The position numbers and the translations under genes were made by a program. A stretch of 64,000 bases of DNA, from assembly GCA_963842235.1 (NCBI GenBank), contig CAWJFT010000001.1, positions 372,001-436,000 of the forward strand, written 5' to 3'. The notes under the pieces were generated by a model, which was given only the letters and a program-made list of their open reading frames with translations, was not told the origin of the DNA and did not search any database. The stretch comes from JACDAN01 sp963842235. Lineage in GTDB: Bacteria; Actinomycetota; Thermoleophilia; Gaiellales; Gaiellaceae. This document shows, one piece after another, positions 1 through 7,042 of the stretch. How positions within the stretch are numbered: the first letter of the stretch is position 1; each line of letters opens with the position of its first letter.

Positions 1-10
1 TCATAGTTAG

Positions 11-394
11 TTACCGAGCTGCCGTGGTCTTCCGGCGCCGCTGAGTCTGGCCGGTTCTCTTGCGCCGGCTCTGCGTCTGACTCCGCGTCGTCGTGTTCGC
101 CGTTCGCCGGGCGGTTGTCGACGAGCCCGTCACGTCCTTCACCCGGTTGACGAGATCGGCATCCGGCAAGTCGCTCGCGCGGTCCTTGGCCCGCTGCATG
201 AGCTTTCGCGTCCGGCGCGCCATGCCCGAGCTGCTCGTAGCCAAGGCGTAAGCCGCCGCGCCGGCCACCGGGAGGATCAACCACCGTGCGCCGGTGCTCT
301 TCCTCGGGCCCCTGCCTTGTGCCGAGTCCACGACGTCGGCGAATCGCTCCGCTACGTCGACCAGCCCCTCAGAGAACTTGTTCACATCTGCCAT
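11..394 (-). CDS. hypothetical small membrane protein with basic tail
   Basis: This 127-residue protein is not recognised. Residues about 36-54 form one hydrophobic stretch (WLILPVAGAAAYALAT) that could be a single membrane segment. The last 40 residues are an Arg/Thr/Gln-rich basic tail of low complexity. It begins 69 bases downstream of the stop of the ctaG-like gene on the same strand, so the two could share a transcript. No catalytic motif is visible. A small anchored protein with a basic cytoplasmic tail fits what can be seen, but no function can be assigned. Confidence 0.6.
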   Translation of the reverse strand: MADVNKFSEGLVDVAERFADVVDSAQGRGPRKSTGARWLILPVAGAAAYALATSSSGMARRTRKLMQRAKDRASDLPDADLVNRVKDVTGSSTTARRTANTTTRSQTQSRRKRTGQTQRRRKTTAAR

Positions 395-463
395 GTCTCC
401 CTCACCTTCTTGGATTTCGCTCTTTGCAAAGATCTGCCCAACCGCAGAAACGGCAAACCCGGC

Positions 464-1246
464 TCAATACGCGGAGCGACCGATCTCGCCGCCGCGCTCC
501 TCCTCGGCGAGGAAGCGGAAGAAGAAAACGGCGAACACGGTGAAGAACACGATCGCCTGCTCCATGGCCATCGTCACGCCGGCGATCTGCTGATCGGCTT
601 CGGGGGACAGGCCCCAGAGGCCGCCGCCCCCGACGTACCAGTCGTAGGCCGGCTCGGGGAGCAGCGCCATGAGCAGCCCAATCGGGCTCGCCAGGATGAA
701 CGCGACGAAGACGTAGAGCGCCCGCGCAGCACTGGACAAGCGGTGCGGCACATCCTGGAATACCGGCCACCAGAGCAGCATCCCGGCGGCGAGGTAACAG
801 ACGTGCTCGAGGTGCAGCAGCGCGTAGCTCTCGAGCGCGGCGTCGTAGACAGCGGGGATGTGCCAGAAGAAGTAGGTCGAGAGCCACAGAGCGAGCGCGA
901 CCGGGGCGCGGGTGAGGAGGCGCGCGCCCGGGAGGCGGGCGAGGTCGGCCGCCATTGCCGTCGGGATGCCGAGGACGAGCAGCGCCGGTGCCCACTCGGC
1001 GAGGACGACGTTCTGCAGCAGGTGCGCAGTCAGCAGGTGGTACGTGAGTGCGTCCAGTGGTGTTACAGCGGTGAGGAGCAGGAGGAGGCATCCGGCGGCG
1101 AACGCGGCGATGCGCCAGCGCTCCGGCCGGGTCCGTCGAGCCCACAACGCGTAGACGAGGATGACCGCGGCGATGCCGAGCGTCGCCTCGGGATGAGGCG
1201 TCCAGGTGTATGGGTCCGTACGGGAGATCGGCGCTACGCTAGACAC
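464..1246 (-). CDS. ctaG: CtaG/Caa3-type cytochrome c oxidase assembly protein
   Basis: A polytopic membrane protein of about 260 residues with six or seven hydrophobic segments, matching the Caa3_CtaG family, which helps assemble copper-containing cytochrome c oxidase. Conserved histidines fall in or near membrane segments (LTAHLLQNVVLAEW, FFWHIPAVYDAAL, LHLEHVCYLAAGMLLWW), as in family members where they are thought to handle copper. The ATG at 1288 lies inside the tRNA-Gly gene on the other strand, so the GTG at 1246, which leaves the tRNA free, is the more likely start. No oxidase subunit genes lie in the window, so the partner is inferred from the family only. Confidence 0.8.
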   Translation of the reverse strand: MSSVAPISRTDPYTWTPHPEATLGIAAVILVYALWARRTRPERWRIAAFAAGCLLLLLTAVTPLDALTYHLLTAHLLQNVVLAEWAPALLVLGIPTAMAADLARLPGARLLTRAPVALALWLSTYFFWHIPAVYDAALESYALLHLEHVCYLAAGMLLWWPVFQDVPHRLSSAARALYVFVAFILASPIGLLMALLPEPAYDWYVGGGGLWGLSPEADQQIAGVTMAMEQAIVFFTVFAVFFFRFLAEEERGGEIGRSAY

Positions 1247-1251
1247 ACGCC

Positions 1252-1321
1252 GCGGCCTTGGTGAAGCGGAATCACGAGAGGTTTCCATCCTCTAGTCATC
1301 GGTTCGACTCCGATAGGCCGC
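1252..1321 (+). tRNA. tRNA-Gly (TCC)
   Basis: The full cloverleaf can be drawn by eye. The acceptor is GCGGCCT paired with AGGCCGC, the D stem is GTGA/TCAC, and the anticodon stem AGAGG/CCTCT encloses loop TTTCCAT, giving anticodon TCC. The T stem is ATCGG/CCGAT around TTCGACT. CCA is not encoded. It is divergent from ctaG and lies 37 bases upstream of the HTH/LAGLIDADG-like gene. Confidence 0.93.
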
Positions 1322-1358
1322 TTTCGCATCGTCCGACGGCTCCGCTACGTTGTCTGTT

Positions 1359-2027
1359 ATGAAAACGGCGGAGCGCCTCGAGGCTCGCCGTCTTCGTCAA
1401 GAAGACGGTCTTTCGATGAAGGAGATCGCCCGTGTCTTGGGGGTATCTCTTTCTTCCGTGAGTCTCTGGGTTCGCGACATCGAGCTAGATACGGTCAAAA
1501 ACGCTTCGATGCGCAGTCGCGCCGCTCGGCGTCGCGGCGAGGCGCCCGCGGCACGCGCCCGTGCAGCGCGCCGCGATGCACAGAGGAGGGGACGCAAGCA
1601 GGCCGACCAGGGCGATCCCCTCCACCTTGCAGGCTGCATGCTGTACTGGGCCGAGGGTTCGAGGGAGCGGAATGCCGTGATCTTCACGAACTCTGATCCG
1701 GAAATGGTCCGCCTCTTCGTCTGCTTCTTGCGAGAGTGTTTTGCCGTTCCTGATGACAAGTTCAGGATCACGTGCAATCTCTTCGCCGATCACCTCGAGC
1801 GGCAACACGCGATTGAGGAGTTCTGGCTCGATGTCACGGCGCTACCAAGGACGCGGCTGAACTCCAGCATCGTCAACGTCTACTCCAAGCACAGCAAGAA
1901 AAAGCGGCGCAACAAGCTTCCGTATGGGACTTGCCGAGTGGTTGTTTGCGACACCCAGGTCGCGCACTCGATCTACGGCGCGATCCAGGAATACGCCGGC
2001 TTCGACCGTCCGGAGTGGCTTGGCTAG
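1359..2027 (+). CDS. helix-turn-helix protein with LAGLIDADG-like C-terminal domain
   Basis: A 222-residue protein in two parts. Residues about 15-42 form a clear helix-turn-helix (LSMKEIARVLGVSLSSVSLW), followed by a very basic Arg/Ala linker to about residue 85. The C-terminal half opens with GCMLYWAEGS, which resembles the LAGLIDADG helix of homing-endonuclease folds, then alternates predicted strands and helices (IFTNSDPEMVRLF, FRITCNLFADHLE). Many actinobacteria and Chloroflexi encode similar stand-alone proteins of unknown role; the nuclease-fold reading is my inference. ATG 1359 is preferred over the in-frame TTG at 1350. The gene follows tRNA-Gly closely and its stop overlaps that of ppiB by 3 bases. 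Its second half is more AT-rich than its neighbours, which may point to transfer. Confidence 0.72.
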   Translation: MKTAERLEARRLRQEDGLSMKEIARVLGVSLSSVSLWVRDIELDTVKNASMRSRAARRRGEAPAARARAARRDAQRRGRKQADQGDPLHLAGCMLYWAEGSRERNAVIFTNSDPEMVRLFVCFLRECFAVPDDKFRITCNLFADHLERQHAIEEFWLDVTALPRTRLNSSIVNVYSKHSKKKRRNKLPYGTCRVVVCDTQVAHSIYGAIQEYAGFDRPEWLG

Positions 2028-2482
2028 TCGCTTAGCTCGACGCGCTCGATCGTCACCGGTTCCCGCGGCCGGTCGTTGGCGTCGCGGTCGACCTGCGAGA
2101 TCCGGTCGACTACGTCCATGCCGGAGGTCACGCGCCCGAAGACGGTGTGCTTGCCGTCCAGCCAGGGCGCCGCCTCCGTCGTGACGATGAAGAACTGGCT
2201 GCCGTTCGTGTTCGGTCCCGCATTCGCCATCGCGAGTGCTCCGCGCTCGACGGGGTGCTGGTTGAACTCGTCCTCGAACTGGTAGCCGGGGCCGCCCGTG
2301 CCTGTGCCTGTCGGGTCGCCGCCCTGGATCATGAAATCGGGGATTACCCGATGGAAGATCACGCCTTCGTAGAAGCCCTCCCTCGAGAGCTTGACGAAGT
2401 TCTCGACCGTCTTCGGAGCGTCCACGGCGTGGAGCTCGAGCTCGATCGGCCCCTCGCTCGTATGGATCGTCGCCGTGCTCAC
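2024..2482 (-). CDS. ppiB: peptidyl-prolyl cis-trans isomerase, cyclophilin type
   Basis: A minimal cytosolic cyclophilin of 152 residues, catalysing proline cis-trans isomerisation during protein folding. The catalytic-site signatures are all present: FHRVIPDFMIQGGD with the active-site Arg, then MANAGPNTNGSQFF, then WLDGKHTVFG. There is no signal peptide or membrane segment. The start codon overlaps the stop of the upstream 100-residue gene in an ATGA arrangement, so the two are almost certainly co-translated. The 3' end is convergent with the HTH gene. Confidence 0.95.
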   Translation of the reverse strand: MSTATIHTSEGPIELELHAVDAPKTVENFVKLSREGFYEGVIFHRVIPDFMIQGGDPTGTGTGGPGYQFEDEFNQHPVERGALAMANAGPNTNGSQFFIVTTEAAPWLDGKHTVFGRVTSGMDVVDRISQVDRDANDRPREPVTIERVELSD

Positions 2483-2781
2483 GAGATGCTGTCCGCGAAC
2501 GGCTCGATCGCCGCCGCTGTCGGTTCGAGCTCGCCAGATTCCAACTTGGTCACCACGTCGCGCGCCAGGTTACGGGCTTCTCGCACCTGGCTGGGGCCGA
2601 GAAGGGTGTTCACTGTCGCAACGACCTGCTCCAGCTCGACGAGCTCGAGCGCGACTGTCGTGAGCTGGCCTCGGGCGATGTAGGCATCCGCCGCCACCGC
2701 GACACGGACGAGCAGATGACGCCCGTCCGGGAGCATCGCCTCCTGCTCAACCGGGTCACCGCGCAGGCTCATGGAGGCCAT
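2479..2781 (-). CDS. hypothetical protein co-translated with ppiB
   Basis: A 100-residue, mostly helical, acidic protein with no membrane segment or recognisable motif. It is placed directly upstream of ppiB with a four-base ATGA overlap, which supports it as a real gene in a two-gene operon. The N-terminal third contains a short strand-rich stretch (GRHLLVRVAVAADAYIARG) and the rest is predicted helix. The divergent AI-2E permease starts 52 bases away, so the interval must hold promoters for both directions. Function unknown. Confidence 0.65.
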   Translation of the reverse strand: MASMSLRGDPVEQEAMLPDGRHLLVRVAVAADAYIARGQLTTVALELVELEQVVATVNTLLGPSQVREARNLARDVVTKLESGELEPTAAAIEPFADSIS

Positions 2782-2833
2782 TTCATCATCGGGAGCCCTC
2801 GGCCGTCCGGTGAGGTCGCGATCCTGCTAGGCG

Positions 2834-3910
2834 ATGCACCCCCAGGAGCGGATCGTCACCGTCCGCCCGCGGACGGTCCTTGCCGTGATCGGAATCATCC
2901 TCAGCGTCGCTGCGCTGCTGGCGGTGATCTGGATCTCCCGCCAGGTGCTCACCTGGATCGCGGTCGCGATCTTTCTGGCGCTCGCGCTGAATCCGGCGGT
3001 CGAGGTTCTCCAGCGGCGCGGACTGCGGCATAGAGGAGCGGCCGCCGCCGTCACGGCTCTCCTCACAATCGGCGCGATCATCGGGATCGGGGCACTCTTC
3101 ATCCCGACGCTCGTCAACGAGGTCCGCGGCTTTGCGGAGGCTCTGCCGGGATACGTCCAAGACGTCTCGGCGGGCCGGGGCCCGCTCGGTCGGCTCTCCG
3201 AGCGCTATGACCTCGAGGAAAAGGTTCGCGACGCGATCCAGAAAGGCGGCGGGGCCCAAAGCCTCTTCGGACTATCCGGCACCGCGGTCGCGCTGACGAA
3301 GGGCATCATCACCTTCATCGTCGCAATCGTGACGATTGGGTTCCTGACCTTCTTCCTGCTCCTCGAGGGCCCGACCTGGATGGAGCGCATCTACGGGCTC
3401 ATCCCGGAACGCTCGCGCGACACCTGGCGCGGCATCGGCAGCGAGATCTACCGCACGGTCGGCGGTTACGTGACGGGAAACCTGCTGATCAGCGTGATCG
3501 CCGGTACGGCGACGACGATCGTCTTGCTGATCCTCGGCGTGCCCTATGCCGTTGCGCTCGGGTTAGTCGTGGGGATCCTGGATCTGATCCCGCTCGCAGG
3601 GGCGACCCTCGCCGCGATCATCGTCGGCAGTGTCGCCTTCATCCATTCGATTCCCGCGGGGATCATCGTGATCGTCTTCTTCATCGTCTATCAGCAGATC
3701 GAGAACCACGTGCTGCAACCCCTGGTCTACAGCCGGACGGTGCAGCTCTCGCCGCTCGTCATCCTCGTCTCCGTCCTCATCGGAGCAAAGGTTGGAGGCA
3801 TTCTCGGCGCGCTGGCGGCGATCCCTGTGGCGGGGACGATCCAGGTGCTGCTCCTCGCCTGGCTGGCCGCGCGCCGGAAGGAGGATCGGGCCGAGACGGC
3901 CCCGACCTAG
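2834..3910 (+). CDS. AI-2E family permease (PerM/YdiK type)
   Basis: A 358-residue membrane protein of the AI-2E transporter family, with about eight hydrophobic segments. The first pair lies near residues 12-55 (VLAVIGIILSVAALLAVIW), and the later pairs include GIITFIVAIVTIGFLTFF and the conserved hydrophobic block VALGLVVGILDLIPLAGA. Members export small molecules or act as Na+/H+ antiporters; few have a proven substrate, and autoinducer-2 export should not be assumed. The ATG at 2834 follows the divergent 100-residue gene. A second member of the same family lies at 56114-57208. Confidence 0.85.
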   Translation: MHPQERIVTVRPRTVLAVIGIILSVAALLAVIWISRQVLTWIAVAIFLALALNPAVEVLQRRGLRHRGAAAAVTALLTIGAIIGIGALFIPTLVNEVRGFAEALPGYVQDVSAGRGPLGRLSERYDLEEKVRDAIQKGGGAQSLFGLSGTAVALTKGIITFIVAIVTIGFLTFFLLLEGPTWMERIYGLIPERSRDTWRGIGSEIYRTVGGYVTGNLLISVIAGTATTIVLLILGVPYAVALGLVVGILDLIPLAGATLAAIIVGSVAFIHSIPAGIIVIVFFIVYQQIENHVLQPLVYSRTVQLSPLVILVSVLIGAKVGGILGALAAIPVAGTIQVLLLAWLAARRKEDRAETAPT

Positions 3911-3926
3911 GAGGCCCCGCTCGACG

Positions 3927-4100
3927 TTAATCGAGGGACGACCAGAATCGAAGCAGGACGGGTGCCACGACCTCCGGCGCCTCAGCCATCCAACAGTGGT
4001 TGAGGCCCTCGGGACGCGCAGTTTCGGCACCCAGGCGTTCCGCGACCTCGATTGACATCGCCTCGACCTCGGGAGGGTCGGGCAAGAGCAGCACGAGTCC
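3927..4100 (-). pseudogene. C-terminal remnant of an alpha/beta hydrolase
   Basis: About 57 codons on the minus strand read as the last strand-helix elements of an alpha/beta hydrolase: VAERLGAETARPEGLNHCWM followed by AEAPEVVAPVLLRFW. The His in LNHCW sits where the catalytic His of such enzymes falls. Nothing upstream continues the fold, because the frame runs into unrelated sequence and then the partial tRNA-Arg copy at 4241. The nucleophile and acid parts are missing, so this is read as a decayed gene end. The family call rests on pattern alone. Confidence 0.4.
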
Positions 4101-4240
4101 ATTCGACCGCCGCTGCGAGGCCGAGAACCCAGCAGGCAGTAACAAGGAGAAAGCGGAAAACGCCGGCGAGTCGCCTGAGCCGGTTGCTTGACATAGCCAT
4201 TTGCGTGAATAGTCGCCGGGCTCGAGCAGGGCCAAGGCCA

Positions 4241-4284
4241 ACGCGCCCGGGAGGATTCGAACCTCCGACCCGCGGATTAGAAGT
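4241..4284. repeat. 44-bp direct repeat: partial tRNA-Arg copy, candidate att site
   Basis: These 44 bases are identical to 6191-6234, which cover the 3' half of tRNA-Arg(TCT), from two bases past its 3' end to the anticodon loop. The flanks differ on both sides. A duplicated tRNA 3' half beside the intact tRNA is the usual scar left by tyrosine-recombinase integration, so this copy would mark the distal end of an inserted element. Confidence 0.7.
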
Positions 4285-4741
4285 ACGGTAGTCGGCTTGC
4301 AGAACTGCCTGGTATTGGGCAGTTTTCGCGCCCGAGATTTGTGGTGCAGACCCCGTAGCGACCCTGCGCCGTGCCTGGACACTCCGCCGCCTATGCGATA
4401 GATCATCCAGCCGTGGCACCGCTTGCACCGATGCCAGCCGTTGTGCTCAGCCCTGCCAGCCTCGCCCCGTTCGGAGCGCAGTGGGCCGCGAATGGCGGCG
4501 CGCTTAGCCGGTCCGCACCGAATTCGTCAATGCAGCTCGGCAACCTGATCGACGAAGTGGTGGCTGATGCGCCTCTCAGACGAACTTGTTCAGAGGTTCC
4601 CCCGATGCCCCGCCAGCGCCATTCCCGCAGGGTCTGGAAGTGAAATCGCCCGGCAAGAGCAAGAACTAGAGAGGTTGCCGATCGGGGGCGCTACAGGGCG
4701 CGCGGGACGACAAGCGCCACGCGCGCCCTGTGTTGGTTCGC
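4285..4741. other. gene-poor left part of the tRNA-bounded interval
   Basis: No convincing gene is seen here. Short open frames exist but have neither a ribosome site nor family resemblance. Two structures stand out. One is a terminator-like hairpin at 4303-4326 (AACTGCC, seven-base loop, GGCAGTT, then T). The other is the long inverted repeat at 4693-4731 listed separately. Confidence 0.5.
4693..4731 (-). terminator. inverted repeat downstream of the SRPBCC gene
   Basis: A perfect 12-bp inverted repeat, ACAGGGCGCGCG and CGCGCGCCCTGT with a 15-base loop, lies just beyond the stop of the minus-strand SRPBCC gene. It would form a very stable RNA hairpin. There is no T run, so it may act as a Rho-independent terminator without a U tract or as a 3' stabiliser. 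Confidence 0.55.
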
Positions 4742-5200
4742 CTAGAGCGGCTCTCCGGTCTCGAGCAGCGTCTTCAGCGATGAGAGGACACCCATCCATC
4801 CCGTCCCGTAGACGCCCACGGCCGTCTTCGGCGCCCCTTCGAGCTGGTCGTGCGTGACCGTCAGGAGCGCGGTCCCATCGTCCCGTGCTTCGATCTCCCA
4901 CGTGACTCGGCTCGGCTCCTCCACCGCCATCTCGGGGTCGTACAGGGACGTCCACGTGTGCGAGAGGCGTCTCGGCGGGTCGGCCTCGAGCACCTCCCCC
5001 TGCGTCGCGAGCTGATCCGTGTCGCCCATCGTCTGCCGGTAGTGGCCGCCCGGGCGCAGGTCGAAGTCGGAGCGCACGCCGTGGAAGTAGCGCTCAGTGA
5101 ATTCCGGCTTCGTGATCGCGTCCCAGATCTGCTCAGGGGTCGCCTTGATGAACACCTGGTAGACCTGGACGGTCAGATTTTGCATCTCGGTCGTCGTCAT
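4742..5200 (-). CDS. SRPBCC/AHSA1-family protein
   Basis: A 152-residue START/SRPBCC-fold protein of the AHSA1 (activator of Hsp90 ATPase homology) group. Typical features are the opening FIKATPEQIWDAIT, the GVRSDFDLRPGGHY strand pair, VTWEIEARDDGTALLTVTHD and a C-terminal helix (SSLKTLLETG). The family binds hydrophobic ligands and is very often paired with an ArsR-type regulator, as here. The start ATG overlaps the stop of the ArsR gene (ATGA), so both are translated from one message. The ligand is unknown. It lies inside the interval bounded by the 44-bp repeats and may be cargo. Confidence 0.88.
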   Translation of the reverse strand: MTTTEMQNLTVQVYQVFIKATPEQIWDAITKPEFTERYFHGVRSDFDLRPGGHYRQTMGDTDQLATQGEVLEADPPRRLSHTWTSLYDPEMAVEEPSRVTWEIEARDDGTALLTVTHDQLEGAPKTAVGVYGTGWMGVLSSLKTLLETGEPL

Positions 5201-5520
5201 CCTGTCTCCTCCAGCTTGGTCTTGAGGTCTGCGAGCGCCGATACTTGGCGCTCCGTGTACTTGTCGATCCACCGGTCGTGGATCAGCCGGATGGGGACCG
5301 GGTTCAGGAAATGCAGTTTCTCCCGGCCTTGCCGGCGCGTGACTACGAGCCCTGCGTCCTCGAGGACTCGCAGGTGCTTCATGACGCCGAAGCGCGTCAT
5401 CTCCAGCTCAGACTCAAGCTCGGTCAGCGTGCGGCCGTCACCCTGAAAGAGCAGGTCGAGCAGGAAGCGACGCGTCGGGTCACCGAGCGCCTTAAACACA
5501 CGGTCCTCGTCCTTGCTCAT
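5197..5520 (-). CDS. ArsR-family winged-helix transcriptional regulator
   Basis: A 107-residue regulator with the ArsR fold: FKALGDPTRRFLLDLLF, then the recognition region LESELEMTRFGVMKHLRVLE, then the wing with VTRRQGREKLHFLNP. No metal-binding cysteine pair is present, so it belongs with non-metal ArsR proteins that sense a small molecule. The ATG at 5520 is chosen because a consensus promoter ends six bases before it. It is co-translated with the downstream SRPBCC gene. The 6-bp-arm palindrome between -35 and -10 of its own promoter suggests autorepression. Confidence 0.9.
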   Translation of the reverse strand: MSKDEDRVFKALGDPTRRFLLDLLFQGDGRTLTELESELEMTRFGVMKHLRVLEDAGLVVTRRQGREKLHFLNPVPIRLIHDRWIDKYTERQVSALADLKTKLEETG

Positions 5521-5556
5521 GCGTCCACTATAGGTGACCATACGGTCACATGTCAA
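5521..5556 (-). promoter_or_regulatory. consensus promoter with internal operator for arsR, leaderless
   Basis: On the minus strand, TTGACA (5551-5556) and TATAGT (5527-5532) are separated by 18 bases. The spacer holds the inverted repeat GTGACC-N4-GGTCAC (5534-5549), well placed for an ArsR dimer to block polymerase. Only six bases separate the -10 box from the ATG, so the transcript should begin at or next to the start codon and be leaderless. Confidence 0.75.
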
Positions 5557-6190
5557 GTCCTCCTGCGAGCTTGAAGACAACCCCTCCTTAGAGGCCCTGC
5601 TTGTGCTGCCTCAGGCCGCCCGCCTCGACGGGGGGTGACAGACGAGGTCCCCACGGCGTGCAACCGTGGTTGCATCTGTCGTTACCGATGTGGCTGCGGA
5701 GCGCTTGTGGGTTCTGCTCGCCTATGGCCAGCGCCTAATCGGCGTGGCGCTCGAACGCAGCCTCGTCGAGACGCCGGCTTCGCGTTCGAATGCGAGGCGT
5801 TCTGAGCGGTCTTTTGGATCTGAAAGCTCCATAAAGAGCTCCATACCCACCGCATACTGGAGCTTCTGCAAGCTCCTTCAACAGGAAAAGCCGCGATTTG
5901 CCTGGTTGTGGGAAGCGCACGGGCGTTCGGCTCGCCGCCCGGCCAGAGTTCTGCCGCCCCGTAGCGTCCGGCGAGGTTCCGTGGCCTACCCCTCGCAGGC
6001 TGTACGCGCCAGTACGGGTCGGTGCTTTTGCCGACCCTGAGCCGACCCTGAATTGACGCCAAGACCCCGCGTAGACCCCGTCAGCAGGGTCTCGGACGGG
6101 TGCGAACTGTTACGAACCGGCTAGAACCGGCGAGTCGTCAAATCAGCCGATTTGCGGGTATTTCCGCCGGACTCGGCTCTCTCACAGGAG
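5557..6190. other. gene-poor right part of the tRNA-bounded interval
   Basis: I see no supportable gene in these 630 bases, although this is where the integrase of a tRNA-targeting element would usually lie. Frames on both strands are short or lack family resemblance. The composition is less GC-rich than the core genes. Short direct repeats (AGCTCCATA twice near 5828-5847) and a T/A-rich patch are present. The region may be the eroded remnant of a recombinase gene, but nothing in it proves that. Confidence 0.45.
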
Positions 6191-6234
6191 ACGCGCCCGG
6201 GAGGATTCGAACCTCCGACCCGCGGATTAGAAGT
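6191..6234. repeat. 44-bp direct repeat overlapping tRNA-Arg(TCT), candidate att site
   Basis: This is the second copy of the 44-base sequence at 4241-4284. It includes the tRNA-Arg(TCT) 3' end, T arm and anticodon-stem region. The tRNA itself remains intact, as expected for the integrase-proximal end of an element that restores the tRNA on insertion. Confidence 0.7.
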
Positions 6235-6263
6235 CCGCTGCTCTTCCACTGAGCTACGGGCGC
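6193..6263 (-). tRNA. tRNA-Arg (TCT)
   Basis: A complete cloverleaf on the minus strand: acceptor GCGCCCG with CGGGCGC, D arm GCTC/GAGC, anticodon stem GCGGA/TCCGC around CTTCTAA (anticodon TCT), and T arm GGAGG/CCTCC around TTCGAAT. Its 3' half is duplicated at 4243-4284. Confidence 0.95.
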
Positions 6264-6327
6264 TCGAAGGAAGGGTAGCGCCGGGCAATTGCGGGTACCC
6301 CTAACGAAACGAGGAAAGGGGAGATTC

Positions 6328-6879
6328 ATGGCCGATCTCAACGGCAAGCGCATTGCGTTCCTGGCGACCGACATGGTCGAGCAGGTCGAGTTGACGGAAC
6401 CGTGGAAAGCAGTCGAGCAGGCTGGTGGGACGCCGGAGCTCATCTCGCTCAAGGAGGGCGAGATCCAGGGCTTCAACCACTACGACAAGGCCGACAAGTT
6501 CCCGGTCGACGAGACCGTTGACGAGGCGAGCCCGGACGACTACGACGCGCTCGTCCTGCCCGGCGGTGTCGGCAACCCGGACACGCTCCGAATGCACGAC
6601 AACGCGGTCCAGTTCGCCCGCGCGTTCATGGACGCCGGCAAGCCGGTGGCCGTGATCTGCCACGGCCCGTGGACGCTCGTCGAGGCGGATGTCGTCCGTG
6701 GCAGGACGATGACGTCCTGGCCGAGCGTGAAGACGGACATCAGGAACGCCGGCGGCAACTGGGTCGACCAGGAGGTTGTCGTCGACGACAACCTGATCTC
6801 GAGCCGCAAGCCCGACGATCTTCCGGCCTTCTGTGCGACTTTCGTGCAGGAGTTCGCCAAGGCGCCGGTCATGGCCTAG
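6328..6879 (+). CDS. DJ-1/PfpI-family class I glutamine amidotransferase-like protein
   Basis: A 183-residue protein of the DJ-1/PfpI superfamily (Pfp protease I, YhbO, general stress protein 18 group). The nucleophile-elbow cysteine sits in VAVICHGPWTL, and the conserved acidic residue lies in IAFLATDMVEQVEL near the N-terminus. ALVLPGG is the preceding strand. Relatives act as deglycases, chaperones or peptidases under carbonyl or oxidative stress; which applies here cannot be told. ATG 6328 follows a good ribosome site (AAAGGGGAGA). A strong terminator hairpin follows the gene, so it is probably monocistronic. Confidence 0.9.
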   Translation: MADLNGKRIAFLATDMVEQVELTEPWKAVEQAGGTPELISLKEGEIQGFNHYDKADKFPVDETVDEASPDDYDALVLPGGVGNPDTLRMHDNAVQFARAFMDAGKPVAVICHGPWTLVEADVVRGRTMTSWPSVKTDIRNAGGNWVDQEVVVDDNLISSRKPDDLPAFCATFVQEFAKAPVMA

Positions 6880-6897
6880 CAACGGACCGCTCGAAGT

Positions 6898-6930
6898 GGA
6901 TGGGGGCCGAACCGGTCCCCCATCCCCTTT
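6898..6930 (+). terminator. strong terminator hairpin after the PfpI gene
   Basis: GGATGGGGG (6898-6906) pairs perfectly with CCCCCATCC (6917-6925), the loop can extend the stem with CCG/CGG, and CCTTT follows. It separates the plus-strand PfpI gene from the minus-strand tRNA-His and could serve both directions. Confidence 0.75.
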
Positions 6931-6941
6931 CGGCGAAGGAG

Positions 6942-7014
6942 GGTGGCGGAGGGGACTCGAACCCCCGACCACCGGGACCACAACCCGGGGCTCTACCAAC
7001 TGAGCTACCGCCAC
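6942..7014 (-). tRNA. tRNA-His (GTG)
   Basis: Minus-strand cloverleaf with acceptor GTGGCGG/CCGCCAC, D arm GCTC/GAGC, anticodon stem CCGGG/CCCGG around TTGTGGT (anticodon GTG) and T arm with TTCGAGT. The discriminator base is C and position 7015 gives a G at -1, both characteristic of tRNA-His. Confidence 0.95.
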
Positions 7015-7042
7015 CGCGGTCGACACAGAATAGCCTTGCGCC

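Noticed and set aside
4371..4643. Plus-strand 90-codon frame in the repeat-bounded interval
   Set aside because: No ribosome site, no structure and Pro/Ala/Ser-rich text typical of non-coding high-GC DNA.
5666..6062. Frames on both strands that might be an integrase remnant
   Set aside because: The position is right for an integrase, and the minus-strand start (MASIQGRLRV) is faintly integrase-like, but no catalytic Arg/His/Tyr motif can be recognised.
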